In this document: positions 35,293 through 44,058 of the stretch, piece after piece | Position numbering within the stretch: position 1 is the first letter of the stretch | How the letters are laid out: every line of letters begins with the position of its first letter | Assembly: GCF_028368935.1 (NCBI RefSeq) | Contig: NZ_JAQNDK010000005.1 | Span: 1-64,000, forward strand | Reading direction: 5' to 3' | Origin: Sorangium aterium | GTDB taxonomy: Bacteria; Myxococcota_A; Polyangia; Polyangiales; Polyangiaceae | Length of the DNA: 64,000 nucleotides | Made by a program: the position numbers and the translations under genes | The notes under the pieces: generated by a model | What the model saw: the letters and a program-made list of their open reading frames with translations, nothing else | Database searches by the model: none | Told to the model about the DNA's origin: nothing

Positions 35293-36873
35293 ATGAGCCA
35301 TCCTTGCGTCGTCACGCTAGACAGCCGCAGCGCCCCCCGGGTGCTCTTCTCAGGCGACCAGCTGGTCGAGGTCGACCTGCCCACCGGCACCCGGGTGCTC
35401 TACGCGAAGCCGCCCATCGAGCCGCTGAAGGACGTCGACGCCGCGATCCGCTACGCGATCAACCACCCGTACAACTCGGAGCCGCTCTACGCGAAGCTCC
35501 GCCCGGGGATGAAGGTCACGATCGCGGTGGACGACATCTCGCTGCCGCTGCCCCAGATGAAGCGCCCCGACATCCGCGAGCGGGTGCTCACGATCGTGCT
35601 CGACCTGCTCGCCGACTACGGGGTCGACGACGTCGAGATCATCATCGCCACGAGCGTCCACCGGCGCATGAAGGACTGGGAGGTCCGCCACATCGTCGGC
35701 GACCGGATCTTCAACGCCTACTGGCCGAAGCGGCTCTACAACCACGACGCCGAGAACGCCGCCAACATGAAGTACGTCGGCACGACCGACGTCGGCGAGG
35801 AGGTCGAGCTCAACAAGCGCGCGGTCGACAGCGACCTCGTGATCTACGTGAACCTCAACCTCGTGCCGATGGACGGCGGGCACAAGTCGGTCGCCGTCGG
35901 CCTGTGCGGGTACCGGAGCCTGCGCGCGCACCACAACCCGCGGGTGATGCGCGACTGCTACTCGTACATGGACCCGAAGAGCTCCGCGCTGCACACGAGC
36001 GTCGAGCGCATGGGCCGGCTGGCCAACAAGAAGCTCAACGTCTTCACGATCGAGACGACGATCAACAACCGCATGTTCGATCGCCCGCTCGAGTTCCTCG
36101 CGAAGAACGAGGACGACCTCAGCGCGGGCGAGAAGAGCGCGCTGCGCGCCCTCCGCTTCACGCTCTCCAAGGTGCCGCAGCCCGCGCGCCAGGCGATCTT
36201 CCAGCGCGTCCCCTCGCCGTTCGGGGTGACCGGGGTGTTCGCCGGCGAGACGGAGGCCGTCCACGAGCACACGCTGAAGCGCAGCTTCGACCAGTACCTC
36301 GTCCCGGTCACGGGCCAGGCCGACATCCTGATCACGGGCATCCCGTACATCAGCCCGTACAACGTGAACTCGTTCCTGAACCCGCTGCTCGTGCAGGTGA
36401 TGGCGAACGGGTACCTGTTCAACCTCTACCGCGGCGCGCCGATGCTCAAGAAGGGGGGGACGATGATCATCCTCCACCCCTGCACCGACCTGTTCGACAA
36501 CGAGCACCACGCCCCGTACATCGAGTTCGTGCACCGGCTCCTGCCGGAGACGCGGGACGCGATGGAGCTGCACAAGCGGTACGAGAAGAAGTTCTCGGAG
36601 AACCCCGCCTACATCGAGATGTACCGCTTCGGGCACGCGTACCACCCGACCCACCCGTTCTTCATGTGGTACTGGGGCGAGGCGGGGCGGCAGCACATCG
36701 GCCGGATGATCGTGGTCGGCGCCGACAACGAGTACATCCCGCAGCTGCTCGGCTGGGAGACGGCGCGCACGATGGATGAGGCCCTGCGGATGGCGAAGCA
36801 GTCGGCCCCGCCCACGCCGGAGATCATGGCCCTCCACAGCCCGCCGATCTTCATGGCCGACATGACGGCCTAG
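35293..36873 (+). CDS. LarA-like (DUF2088) protein
   Basis: 526 residues. The N-terminal half has the nickel-pincer lactate-racemase-family pattern: VTIAVDDISLPLPQM, DVEIIIATSVHRRM with a conserved His, and MDGGHKSVAVGLCGY with the Lys of the GGxKS motif that binds the nickel-pincer nucleotide in LarA. It is longer than LarA (about 420) and has an extra C-terminal segment with FLNPLLVQVMANGYLFN, HPFFMWYWGEAGRQHIGR and a Met/Pro-rich end. The catalytic metal and cofactor genes larB, larC and larE are not present. It could be a racemase or epimerase, or an unrelated family member. It sits 72 bases after the HAD gene. Confidence 0.75.
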   Translation: MSHPCVVTLDSRSAPRVLFSGDQLVEVDLPTGTRVLYAKPPIEPLKDVDAAIRYAINHPYNSEPLYAKLRPGMKVTIAVDDISLPLPQMKRPDIRERVLTIVLDLLADYGVDDVEIIIATSVHRRMKDWEVRHIVGDRIFNAYWPKRLYNHDAENAANMKYVGTTDVGEEVELNKRAVDSDLVIYVNLNLVPMDGGHKSVAVGLCGYRSLRAHHNPRVMRDCYSYMDPKSSALHTSVERMGRLANKKLNVFTIETTINNRMFDRPLEFLAKNEDDLSAGEKSALRALRFTLSKVPQPARQAIFQRVPSPFGVTGVFAGETEAVHEHTLKRSFDQYLVPVTGQADILITGIPYISPYNVNSFLNPLLVQVMANGYLFNLYRGAPMLKKGGTMIILHPCTDLFDNEHHAPYIEFVHRLLPETRDAMELHKRYEKKFSENPAYIEMYRFGHAYHPTHPFFMWYWGEAGRQHIGRMIVVGADNEYIPQLLGWETARTMDEALRMAKQSAPPTPEIMALHSPPIFMADMTA

Positions 36874-36899
36874 CGGGCGCGCTCGCGGGAGGAGCGACC

Positions 36900-37778
36900 G
36901 TGCGGCTGCACCTCATCGACGGCACCTACGAGCTCTTCCGCGCCCACTACTCCAAGCGGCCCGGGCACCGCGCGCCCGGCGGCTGGGACGCGAAGGCGAC
37001 GGTGGGCGTCGTCGCCTCGCTCCTCGCGCTCCTGCACCACGTGGACGAGGAGGTCACGCACCTCGCCGTCGCGTTCGACAACCCGATCCGCTCGTTCAGG
37101 AACGACCTGTTCGCCGGGTACAAGAGCGACGAGGGGATGGATCCCGAGCTGCGCCGGCAGTTCGATCCGGTCGAGGAGGCGGTGCGCGCGCTCGGGATCG
37201 TCGTCTGGTCGATGGACGCGTTCGAGGCGGACGACGCGCTCGCGACGGCGGCGGCGCGGTTCCGTGGCGCGGTGGAGCAGGTGCGCATCCTCAGCCCGGA
37301 CAAGGACTTCGGGCAGTGCCTCGCCGGCGATCGGGTCGTGCAGGTCGACCGCCGGAAGGAGAAGGTCATCGACGAGGCGGCGATGCGCGCCGCGCGGGGC
37401 GTGGCGCCGGAGAGCATCCCGGACTTCCTCGCGCTCACGGGGGACGACGCCGACGGCATCCCTGGCCTGGCGGGCATCGGCGAGCGGACGGCGGCCGCGC
37501 TGCTCGGCGCGTACGGGCACCTCGAGCAGATCCCGGACGACCCGGCCGCGTGGTCGGTGGCGGTGCGCGGCGCGGACCGGATCGCGCACGCGCTGGTAGA
37601 GCAGCGGGAGGACGCGCTGCTCTACCGGACGCTGGCGACGCTCCGGACCGACGTGCCGCTCGAGGAGGGCCTCGACGACCTGCGCTTCCGCGGCGTGCCG
37701 CGCGACCGCTTCGCGGCGTGGTGCGACGCGATCGACGTGCGCACGCTGAAGGCGCGGCCGACGCGCTGGGCGCCCTAG
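36900..37778 (+). CDS. Stand-alone 5'-3' exonuclease (Pol I N-terminal-like, FEN fold)
   Basis: 292 residues from GTG 36900, 26 bases after the LarA-like gene. Acidic-metal motifs are LIDGTYELFRAHY, AFDNPIRSFRNDLFAGYKSDE, DAFEADDALATAAARF and ILSPDKDFGQCL, followed by the helix-hairpin-helix GDDADGIPGLAGIGERTAAALLGAYG. These match the 5'-nuclease domain of DNA polymerase I. There is no polymerase domain, so it may process flaps or RNA primers alone. It differs from a truncated polA because the C-terminus ends cleanly after the helical arch (ARPTRWAP). Confidence 0.9.
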   Translation: MRLHLIDGTYELFRAHYSKRPGHRAPGGWDAKATVGVVASLLALLHHVDEEVTHLAVAFDNPIRSFRNDLFAGYKSDEGMDPELRRQFDPVEEAVRALGIVVWSMDAFEADDALATAAARFRGAVEQVRILSPDKDFGQCLAGDRVVQVDRRKEKVIDEAAMRAARGVAPESIPDFLALTGDDADGIPGLAGIGERTAAALLGAYGHLEQIPDDPAAWSVAVRGADRIAHALVEQREDALLYRTLATLRTDVPLEEGLDDLRFRGVPRDRFAAWCDAIDVRTLKARPTRWAP

Positions 37779-37791
37779 AACGGGGACTTCG

Positions 37792-39585
37792 TCAAGGCTG
37801 TTTCCTCGCCGGCGCCCCGAGCTCGGCGAGCACGCGCTCGCGGACGAGCGGCAGCGGCGGCGAGCCGTGCGAGAGGAGCGCGTCGTGGAAGCGGCGCAGC
37901 GAGAACGCCGGGCCCAGGGCCGCCTTCGCCTCCTCGCGGAGCTTCAGGATCTCGAGCTTGCCGAGCGTGTAGGCGAAGTAGCCGGGGTCGAACGTCGCGC
38001 GCACCGCCTGCTCCCGCGCCGTCGCGCGGTCCTGGAAGCAGTCGTCGACGAAGCGGCGCTCGGCCTCGTCGAGGCTCATGCCCTCGGCGTGCACCCCGAG
38101 CGACACGACAACCCGGCAGTTGCGCAGCAGCGCGTCCGCGAGCTGGCCGAGGCGACTCTGCGGGTCCTCCTTGCCGAACCCTTGCTCGATCATCATCTGC
38201 TCGACGTAGTGGGCCCAGCCCTCGACGAACGAGTAGCTCCCGAACATCTTCTGCGCGTCCGTCGGCGCCCGGCTCTCCCACAGGCCCTGGACGAAGTGCC
38301 CCGGGTAGACCTCGTGCACGGTCGTCGAGAGCAGCGTGCCCCGCAGCATCACGTACTCCTCCTGCTCCTTGCGGGGCCAGGAGGGGTCCGGCTTCGTGAT
38401 GTAGTAGAACGCCTCGAGCCCCTTCCGATCGAACGGCCCCGGCGCGTCGAGGAAGGCGGCGTTCCAGCGCATGTAGGGCGGCGTTTCCTTCACGATCGCC
38501 CGCTCGTCGGACGGGAGGCTCACGATCTCCTTGTCGACGATGAACTTGCGCGCCGACTCCATCATCCGCGTCGCCTCGGCGAGGAGCTGCTCCGCCTTCG
38601 GCCGGGAGGTCTTCACCTTCCTGGCGAGCTCCTTGTAGGCCGCCTTGTTCGCAGCGAGGTCGTCCTCGCCCATCTTCTTGAACTCGGCGAGCGGCGTCGA
38701 GAGCCCCTCCTGCGCGAGAAGGAGCTTCCTGTACCGCGCCTCCCCGAGCACGTGGCTCGCGTCGCCCTTCGGCAGCTCGACCTTCGCGAGGTGCTCGGCG
38801 AGCTTCTCCGCCGCGGCGGCGAGCGCGGCGTTCGTCTCCTCGAAATCGGCCTGGAACGCGGGGTCGCCCACGCCCTTGAGCAGCTTGACGACGTCGCCGC
38901 GCAGGTACTCGGCGTAGCCCCGGAAGATCTTCACGGCGACCTCGATCACCGGCTTCGGCATCGGGCTCGCGAGATTCTCGAGGATGTGCGGCGCCTGGGC
39001 CAGCGCCGCCTTCTCGTGCTCGAGGAGGCGCCGCGCGCGCTCGGGCAGCGGCGCGTACGCGCGATCGAGGTACTGGTTCACGCCGAACAGATCGCCGTAG
39101 AACTGCGGCCGCCGGCGCCACTCCTCGAGGTCCCTCCCGTTGAAGAGCTTGAGGTCGATCTGCTGGAGGAGCAGCGCGCGGTCGAGCGCGTCGTCCAGGG
39201 AGAGCGCCGCGGCGTCGACGGCGGCGAGCGCCGCGCGATCGCGCTCGAGGCGCGCGAGCCGCCGCTCTATCGCCGCGGCGGCGTAGTCGGTGACCTTGCC
39301 GTCTTGCTCGTGCAGCCCGCGCGAGCGCGCGAAGGCGGGCTCGTCCGCGACCCACTCGCGCAGGATCCGATCGCGCAGCGCGGGGAACGGCTCGCGCGGC
39401 GCCTCTGCCGGCCGCGCGGGCTCGGCGCTCGCCACAGCCTGAGGGGGCGCCGCGGCCGGAGGGGGCGCCGCGCCGAGAGACGAAGGCGGCGCCGAGGCGC
39501 CCCCGCTGCAGGCGGCGAGCGCGGCGAGCGGCGCGAGCACCGCGAGCCGGCGCCAGCGCGTGCGGACAGGTGTGGGTGCGGCCAT
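37792..39585 (-). CDS. DUF885-family exported lipoprotein, putative metallopeptidase
   Basis: 597 residues. The signal MAAPTPVRTRWRRLAVLAPLAALAAC has a lipobox (Cys 26). A Pro/Ala-rich stretch then leads to the DUF885 domain: DRILREWVADEPAFARSRGLHEQDGK, ALLLQQIDLKLFNGRDLEEW, and the conserved STTVHEVYPGHFVQGLWESR, a His-Glu-x-x-x-Gly-His arrangement that resembles a metal site. Later motifs are SYSFVEGWAHYVEQMMIEQGFG and CFQDRATAREQAVRATFDPGYFAYTLGKLEIL. Similar proteins are called DUF885 or dipeptidyl-type peptidases. The substrate is unknown. It is convergent with the exonuclease gene, separated by 13 bases. Confidence 0.88.
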   Translation of the reverse strand: MAAPTPVRTRWRRLAVLAPLAALAACSGGASAPPSSLGAAPPPAAAPPQAVASAEPARPAEAPREPFPALRDRILREWVADEPAFARSRGLHEQDGKVTDYAAAAIERRLARLERDRAALAAVDAAALSLDDALDRALLLQQIDLKLFNGRDLEEWRRRPQFYGDLFGVNQYLDRAYAPLPERARRLLEHEKAALAQAPHILENLASPMPKPVIEVAVKIFRGYAEYLRGDVVKLLKGVGDPAFQADFEETNAALAAAAEKLAEHLAKVELPKGDASHVLGEARYRKLLLAQEGLSTPLAEFKKMGEDDLAANKAAYKELARKVKTSRPKAEQLLAEATRMMESARKFIVDKEIVSLPSDERAIVKETPPYMRWNAAFLDAPGPFDRKGLEAFYYITKPDPSWPRKEQEEYVMLRGTLLSTTVHEVYPGHFVQGLWESRAPTDAQKMFGSYSFVEGWAHYVEQMMIEQGFGKEDPQSRLGQLADALLRNCRVVVSLGVHAEGMSLDEAERRFVDDCFQDRATAREQAVRATFDPGYFAYTLGKLEILKLREEAKAALGPAFSLRRFHDALLSHGSPPLPLVRERVLAELGAPARKQP

Positions 39586-39632
39586 GACGGGCCGAGCCTG
39601 TCAAACCGGCCCGCGCAGGTCAACGCCGCAGG

Positions 39633-40931
39633 TCAGTCGCGGAGCGCGCGATCGATGATCGAGTCCACGTGCGAGAGCGCGTGGTCGAGGTCGAAGCAGC
39701 GCGCGATTTCGTCCGGGGCGAGCAGCGCCGCGACGTCGGCGTCGGCGGCGAGGTTGTCGCGGAAGCGCCCCTCGCCCGCGATCGCGCGCATCGCGCAGCG
39801 CTGCACCAGCTCGTAGGCCGCCTGCCGCGGCCTGCCCTTCTGGACGAGCGCCAGGAGCACCGCCTCGCTGAAGAAGAGCTCGCCCGTGCGATCGAGGTTC
39901 TCGCGCAGCTTCTCGGGGTAGACGACGAGCCCCTCGACGAGCCCGGCGGCGCGGTCGAGCATGAACCCGAGCGTCGAGGTCGCGTCGGGCGCGATCATCC
40001 GCTCGACCGACGAGTGCGAGATGTCGCGCTCGTGCCACAGCGGCACGTTCTCGAGCGCCGGGATCACGGCCGCGCGCACGACGCGCGCGAGGCCGCACAG
40101 GTTCTCGCTGAGGATGGGGTTGCGCTTGTGGGGCATCGCGCTCGAGCCCTTCTGGCCCACGGTGAAGCGCTCCTCCGCCTCGCGGACCTCGGTGCGCTGC
40201 CAGTGCCGCACGTTGGTCGCGAGCCGCTCGATGCCCGCCGCGATGAGCGAGAGCGCGGTGAAGAGCTCGGCGTGGCGGTCGCGCGCGACGACCTGGGTCG
40301 AGACCGTCTCGGGGCGCAGGCCCAGGGCGGCGAGCGCGCGCTCCTCGATGCGCGGCGACAGGTGCGCGTACGTCCCGACGGCGCCGGCGATCTTCCCGAC
40401 CGCGATCGCCTGGCGCGCCGCGAGCAGGCGCGCCCTGCCGCGCTTCATCTCCGCGAGGTGGCCGGCGAGCGCCAGGCCGAACGTGATCGGCTCGGCGGCG
40501 ATGCCGTGGCTCCTGCCGATCATCGGGGTGCGCCGGTGCTCGTCCGCGCGCCGCGCGAGCGCGCTGCAGAGCTTGTCGAGCCGCGCCGAGAGCAGGTCCG
40601 TCGCGCGGACGAGCAGCACCGCGAGGCTCGTGTCGAGCACGTCGCTCGAGGTCATCCCCCGGTGCAGCCACCGCGCGCCCTCGCCCGCGAGCTCCTCGAC
40701 GTGCGTCAGGAAGGCGATGACGTCGTGCTTGACCGTGCGCTCGATCGCATCGATCCGGACCGGATCGAGCGTCAGCTGCTTCGCGCGGATCCCCTCCGCG
40801 ATGCCGGCGGGCACGAGCCCTTCGGCCTCCATCGCCTCGCACGCGGCGAGCTCCACCTCTAGCCAGGTCGAGAATCGGGTGGCGGGCGACCAGAGCTCTT
40901 CGAATTCAACAGGAGTGTAGCGGGGGATCAT
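39633..40931 (-). CDS. purB: Adenylosuccinate lyase
   Basis: 432 residues from ATG 40931 ([33 protein letters not shown]). Family signatures: [31 protein letters not shown] with the catalytic His, [26 protein letters not shown], and the fumarase/aspartase signature [13 protein letters not shown] at about 255-267. PurB splits adenylosuccinate to AMP and fumarate and also SAICAR to AICAR in purine synthesis. The gene reads as complete and full length. A possible promoter region lies in the 219-base gap before the universal stress gene, which contains a tandem duplication. Confidence 0.95.
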   Translation of the reverse strand: MIPRYTPVEFEELWSPATRFSTWLEVELAACEAMEAEGLVPAGIAEGIRAKQLTLDPVRIDAIERTVKHDVIAFLTHVEELAGEGARWLHRGMTSSDVLDTSLAVLLVRATDLLSARLDKLCSALARRADEHRRTPMIGRSHGIAAEPITFGLALAGHLAEMKRGRARLLAARQAIAVGKIAGAVGTYAHLSPRIEERALAALGLRPETVSTQVVARDRHAELFTALSLIAAGIERLATNVRHWQRTEVREAEERFTVGQKGSSAMPHKRNPILSENLCGLARVVRAAVIPALENVPLWHERDISHSSVERMIAPDATSTLGFMLDRAAGLVEGLVVYPEKLRENLDRTGELFFSEAVLLALVQKGRPRQAAYELVQRCAMRAIAGEGRFRDNLAADADVAALLAPDEIARCFDLDHALSHVDSIIDRALRD

Positions 40932-41001
40932 GGGCGGGACGCTGCGAAGGTCTGGAGGGTGCGTCAAGGATGGAGTGGTCCCGGGAGGTCCGGGCGCGCG
41001 C

Positions 41002-41088
41002 GGGCCGGCTCGCGCTGCTCGCCTGCGCGCGCCACGCCGCGCAGGGGCCGGCTCGCGCGGCTCGCCTGCGCGCGCCAGCCAGGCCGCG
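41002..41088. repeat. Two tandem copies of about 43 bases between purB and the stress-protein gene
   Basis: Copies start at 41002 and 41045 with the shared core GGGCCGGCTCGCGC, then CTCGCCTGCGCGCGCCA. The first mismatch is a T for G in CGCGCTGC. They lie in the otherwise non-coding divergent region. Confidence 0.75.
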
Positions 41089-41150
41089 CGCGACCCGCGC
41101 CGTCGGGCGGGGCGCTTGCGGACGCGCGGTGCGCGGCAAACGTTGGCGCG

Positions 41151-41897
41151 ATGCCAACCGAAGCACCGGCGCCTGCGCGCGCCGATCAGGGCAGGTCGTT
41201 CGCCCGCACGCCGCACGCGGCGGGCGACACGCCGCCAGAGACGCTGCCCGCAGGGGCGAGCGAGCCGAGCGCCATGGGCCAGGCGCCGGCCGCCCCGCGG
41301 GCCGAGCCTGGGCGCCGCGAGCGGGCGGGGCGCGCCGGCGGCGCGGCCGCCGCTGCGAGCGCGCCGGCTGTCGTGAGCGAGCCGGCCCCCGCGAGCGAGC
41401 CGGCCCGCACGAGCGTGCGCGCGGGTCGCCGGCTGAAGTCGTACATCGTGGTGGTCGCGATGGACCTGTCCGAGCCGGGCGGGCGGGCGTGGCGCTTCGC
41501 CTTCGATCTGGCGGCGCTCCGCGGCGAGACGGAGATCCACGCCGTGGTCGTCGGCCCGCGGCAGGTCGCCCCTGCAGTGCGCGACGTGACGACGCCGGGC
41601 GCGTCGTCGCCGCCGTCGCTCCGCGTGCTCCAGCACCGGTTCGCGGACGGCCAGGCCCGGCTGATGGCGATGCACTTCCGAACGGGCCGGCCGGACAGGG
41701 CGATCGTCTCGCTCGCCCGAGAGCTCAGCGCCGATCTCATCGTCGTGGCCACGCACCCTCAGTCGCGCCTGCAGCGGCTCTTCGGCGGCTCGACGGCCGA
41801 TCGGATCGCGCGGAACGCGCCGTGCCCGGTCGTCGTCGTGCGCCCCAAGGAGGACGACGACGCCGACGCGGCCGACTACGACCCCAGGCTGCGCTGA
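41151..41897 (+). CDS. Universal stress protein (UspA family) with long N-terminal extension
   Basis: 248 residues from ATG 41151 ([20 protein letters not shown]). The first ~100 residues are an Ala/Pro/Glu-rich linker ([13 protein letters not shown]). The Usp domain begins at [39 protein letters not shown] and ends with [36 protein letters not shown]. In ATP-binding Usp proteins the GxxGx9G(S/T) segment has two more Gly; here Pro and Arg replace the first two and only GGST remains, so ATP binding is doubtful. The gene has no obvious operon partner and is convergent with the ggt gene. Confidence 0.87.
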   Translation: MPTEAPAPARADQGRSFARTPHAAGDTPPETLPAGASEPSAMGQAPAAPRAEPGRRERAGRAGGAAAAASAPAVVSEPAPASEPARTSVRAGRRLKSYIVVVAMDLSEPGGRAWRFAFDLAALRGETEIHAVVVGPRQVAPAVRDVTTPGASSPPSLRVLQHRFADGQARLMAMHFRTGRPDRAIVSLARELSADLIVVATHPQSRLQRLFGGSTADRIARNAPCPVVVVRPKEDDDADAADYDPRLR

Positions 41898-41947
41898 CGC
41901 GGAGGCGCGCGGCGGACGACCGCGCGCTCGACGCCTGTGCCCGGACC

Positions 41948-42030
41948 TACCGCGCGCTCGATACCCCGCGCGGGCTACCGGCCGCTCGATGCCCCGCGCG
42001 GGCTACCGCGCGCTCGATGATGACTGCGCG
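41948..42030. repeat. 28-base repeats with a CCCGCGCGGG palindrome between usp and ggt
   Basis: Units start at 41948, 41976 and 42004; the third is cut short inside the last ggt codons. Each full unit carries TACCG(CG/GC)CGCTCGAT followed by CCCCGCGCGGGC, whose CCCGCGCGGG core is a perfect palindrome (first at 41965-41974). The position between two convergent genes suits a transcription-end role, but there is no T run. Confidence 0.7.
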
Positions 42031-43904
42031 TCGACCTGCGCCGCCGGGTCGAGCTTGTCGGGCGCGCTGACGCCCTCGGCCTTGCCCCCTTCGCGCGTGT
42101 CCGCGTAGCCCCACGCGACGCCGGCCGCATCGACGAGGAGGTTGTTCGCGTCGCCGATCGGCATCGGGTCCATCACGAGGACGTGCCCTCGCCGCGCGAG
42201 GTCGTCGAGGGCGGCCTGCGGCGGAGGCGTCAGCCGCTCGACGCGCACGCGATCCGGCATCCACTGGTGGTGGATGCGCGCGTGGCGGACCGCCTCGTCG
42301 ATGGTCATCCCGTGATCGACCAGGTTGCGGAGGACCTGCGCGACGGTGTTCGGGATCGTGTCACCGCCGGGAGATCCGAGGACGAGCGCGACCTTGTCGC
42401 CGCGGCTCACGAGGGTGGGCGTCATCGAGCTCGCCATGCGCTTGCCCGGCGCCACCGCGTTGATCCCCGTCTCGGAGAACGCGCCCATCGCGTTGGCGAG
42501 CAGGATGCCCGTGCCGGGGATCACGATCCTCGCGCCGAAGCTCGCCGACAGCGTGGTCGTGCACGAGACCGCGTTGCCCTGCGCGTCGATCACCGAGAAG
42601 TGCGTCGTCTGCGGGGACTCCTGCGCGACGGGGCCCAGCGGCGCCGCGATGTCGCCCGCCGGCGTGGCCCGCTCCGGGTCCACGGGCGGCCTGCGACGCA
42701 TCAGGTAGGCCCCGTCGAGGAGCTGCGCGAGCAGCTGCGCCGTCTCGGGCGCGACGAAATCGGGGTCGGCGCTCACCTTGCGCCGATCGGCGTACGCCCG
42801 CTTCGCCGCCTCGACGAACAGGTGCAGCGACAGCCCCGAGTCGACGGGCGCCTCGTGCGCCTTCAGCCGCTCGAGCGTGAGCATCATCTCCGCGAGCGCG
42901 ACGCCGCCCATCGAGGGGGGCGGCATCGTGTCGACGGTGAAGCCGCGGTACGAGAACCGGAGGGGCGCGCGCCACTTCGCCTGGTAGGCGCGCAGGTCGC
43001 TCTCGCTGATGTGGCCGCCGTGCTCGCGCATCGCGCCGGCGATCTTCCCGGCGATGGAGCCCTCGTAGAACGCGCGCGGCCCCTCCGCGGCGAGCGTCTC
43101 CAGGGTGCGGGCGAGATCGAGCTGCCGCACCAGCTCGCCCTGGGCGACCGGCGCCTTGCCCCGCCCCCAGATGGCGCTCGCGGCCCGATCGGCCTTCAGC
43201 CGCGGCCACGCCCAGCGCAGCGTCAGCGCCTGCCGCGCGCCGAGGCGGTGCCCCTTGCGCGCGAGGGAGATCGCCGGGGCCAGGAGCTCGGCGAACGGGC
43301 GGGTGCCGAACCGCTCGTGGGCCAGGGCAAGGCCGGCGACGGAGCCCGGGACGCCGGCGGACGCATAGCCGTGCGCGCCGGCCCGCACCATCGCCATGTT
43401 CGACTCGGTGGTCACCGACGCGGGCGCGGCCTCGCGGAAGTCGATCGCCTGCGTCTCGCCGTTCGCGAGGCGGACCAGCATGAAGCCGCCGCCGCCGATG
43501 TTGCCCGCGCTCGGGTGGGTCACCGCCAGCGCGAACGCCACGGCGACCGCGGCGTCGACCGCGTTGCCGCCGCGCCGAAGCACGTCTGCGCCCGCGCGCG
43601 TCGCGTGCTCCTCGACCGAGGTCACGAGCCCGGCGTCGCCGCGCACGGCCCGCGGGCCGCCCGAGGCGAGCGCGATCGGCGGCTCCGGCGGCGTCGGCTC
43701 CGGCGCCGCGGCGTCGGCCGTGGGCGCCGCCGCTGCGCTCGCGGCCTGCGGCGCGGCGCTCGCGCTGGCGACGGCCGGCGCGGCGTCGGCCGCAAGCGTC
43801 GCGGGCGCCGCCGGGTGCGGCGCGGGCGGCGTGCGGGCCTCGCAGCCTGCGAGCAGCGCGAGGGCGAGCGCCCAGCGCGGCTTCGAACGACGGAGCAGGG
43901 TCAT
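42003..43904 (-). CDS. ggt: Gamma-glutamyltranspeptidase, exported lipoprotein
   Basis: 633 residues from ATG 43904. The signal MTLLRRSKPRWALALALLAGC has a lipobox (Cys 21), then a long Ala/Pro-rich linker. The domain follows the family closely: VRGDAGLVTSVEEHATRAGADVLRRGGNAVDAAVAVAFALAVTHPSAGNIGGGGFMLV, TIDFREAAP-like DFREAAPASV, GVPGSVAGLALAHERFG, GGHISESDLRAYQ, and the autocleavage site PQTTHFSVIDAQGNAVSCTTTL at about residue 432. The catalytic Thr is TTHFSV. C-terminal residues include NAVAPGKRMASSMTPT, VLGSPGG and IDEAVRHARIHHQWMP. It cleaves glutathione gamma-bonds outside the cytoplasm. Confidence 0.94.
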   Translation of the reverse strand: MTLLRRSKPRWALALALLAGCEARTPPAPHPAAPATLAADAAPAVASASAAPQAASAAAAPTADAAAPEPTPPEPPIALASGGPRAVRGDAGLVTSVEEHATRAGADVLRRGGNAVDAAVAVAFALAVTHPSAGNIGGGGFMLVRLANGETQAIDFREAAPASVTTESNMAMVRAGAHGYASAGVPGSVAGLALAHERFGTRPFAELLAPAISLARKGHRLGARQALTLRWAWPRLKADRAASAIWGRGKAPVAQGELVRQLDLARTLETLAAEGPRAFYEGSIAGKIAGAMREHGGHISESDLRAYQAKWRAPLRFSYRGFTVDTMPPPSMGGVALAEMMLTLERLKAHEAPVDSGLSLHLFVEAAKRAYADRRKVSADPDFVAPETAQLLAQLLDGAYLMRRRPPVDPERATPAGDIAAPLGPVAQESPQTTHFSVIDAQGNAVSCTTTLSASFGARIVIPGTGILLANAMGAFSETGINAVAPGKRMASSMTPTLVSRGDKVALVLGSPGGDTIPNTVAQVLRNLVDHGMTIDEAVRHARIHHQWMPDRVRVERLTPPPQAALDDLARRGHVLVMDPMPIGDANNLLVDAAGVAWGYADTREGGKAEGVSAPDKLDPAAQVDAQSSSSAR

Positions 43905-44058
43905 CAGGGTGGGCGCGAATCTACTACGGTGCCGGAGAGCGCTGGGCCAGGCCGCGCGAGGCGACCCGGCCCGGGGGATTCGTTCAGGACGCGAGGATGC
44001 GCAGACGGCGCGCGCCGGATCCACCGCCGGCGCGCGCCTCAGGAACGCCGGACCTCGC

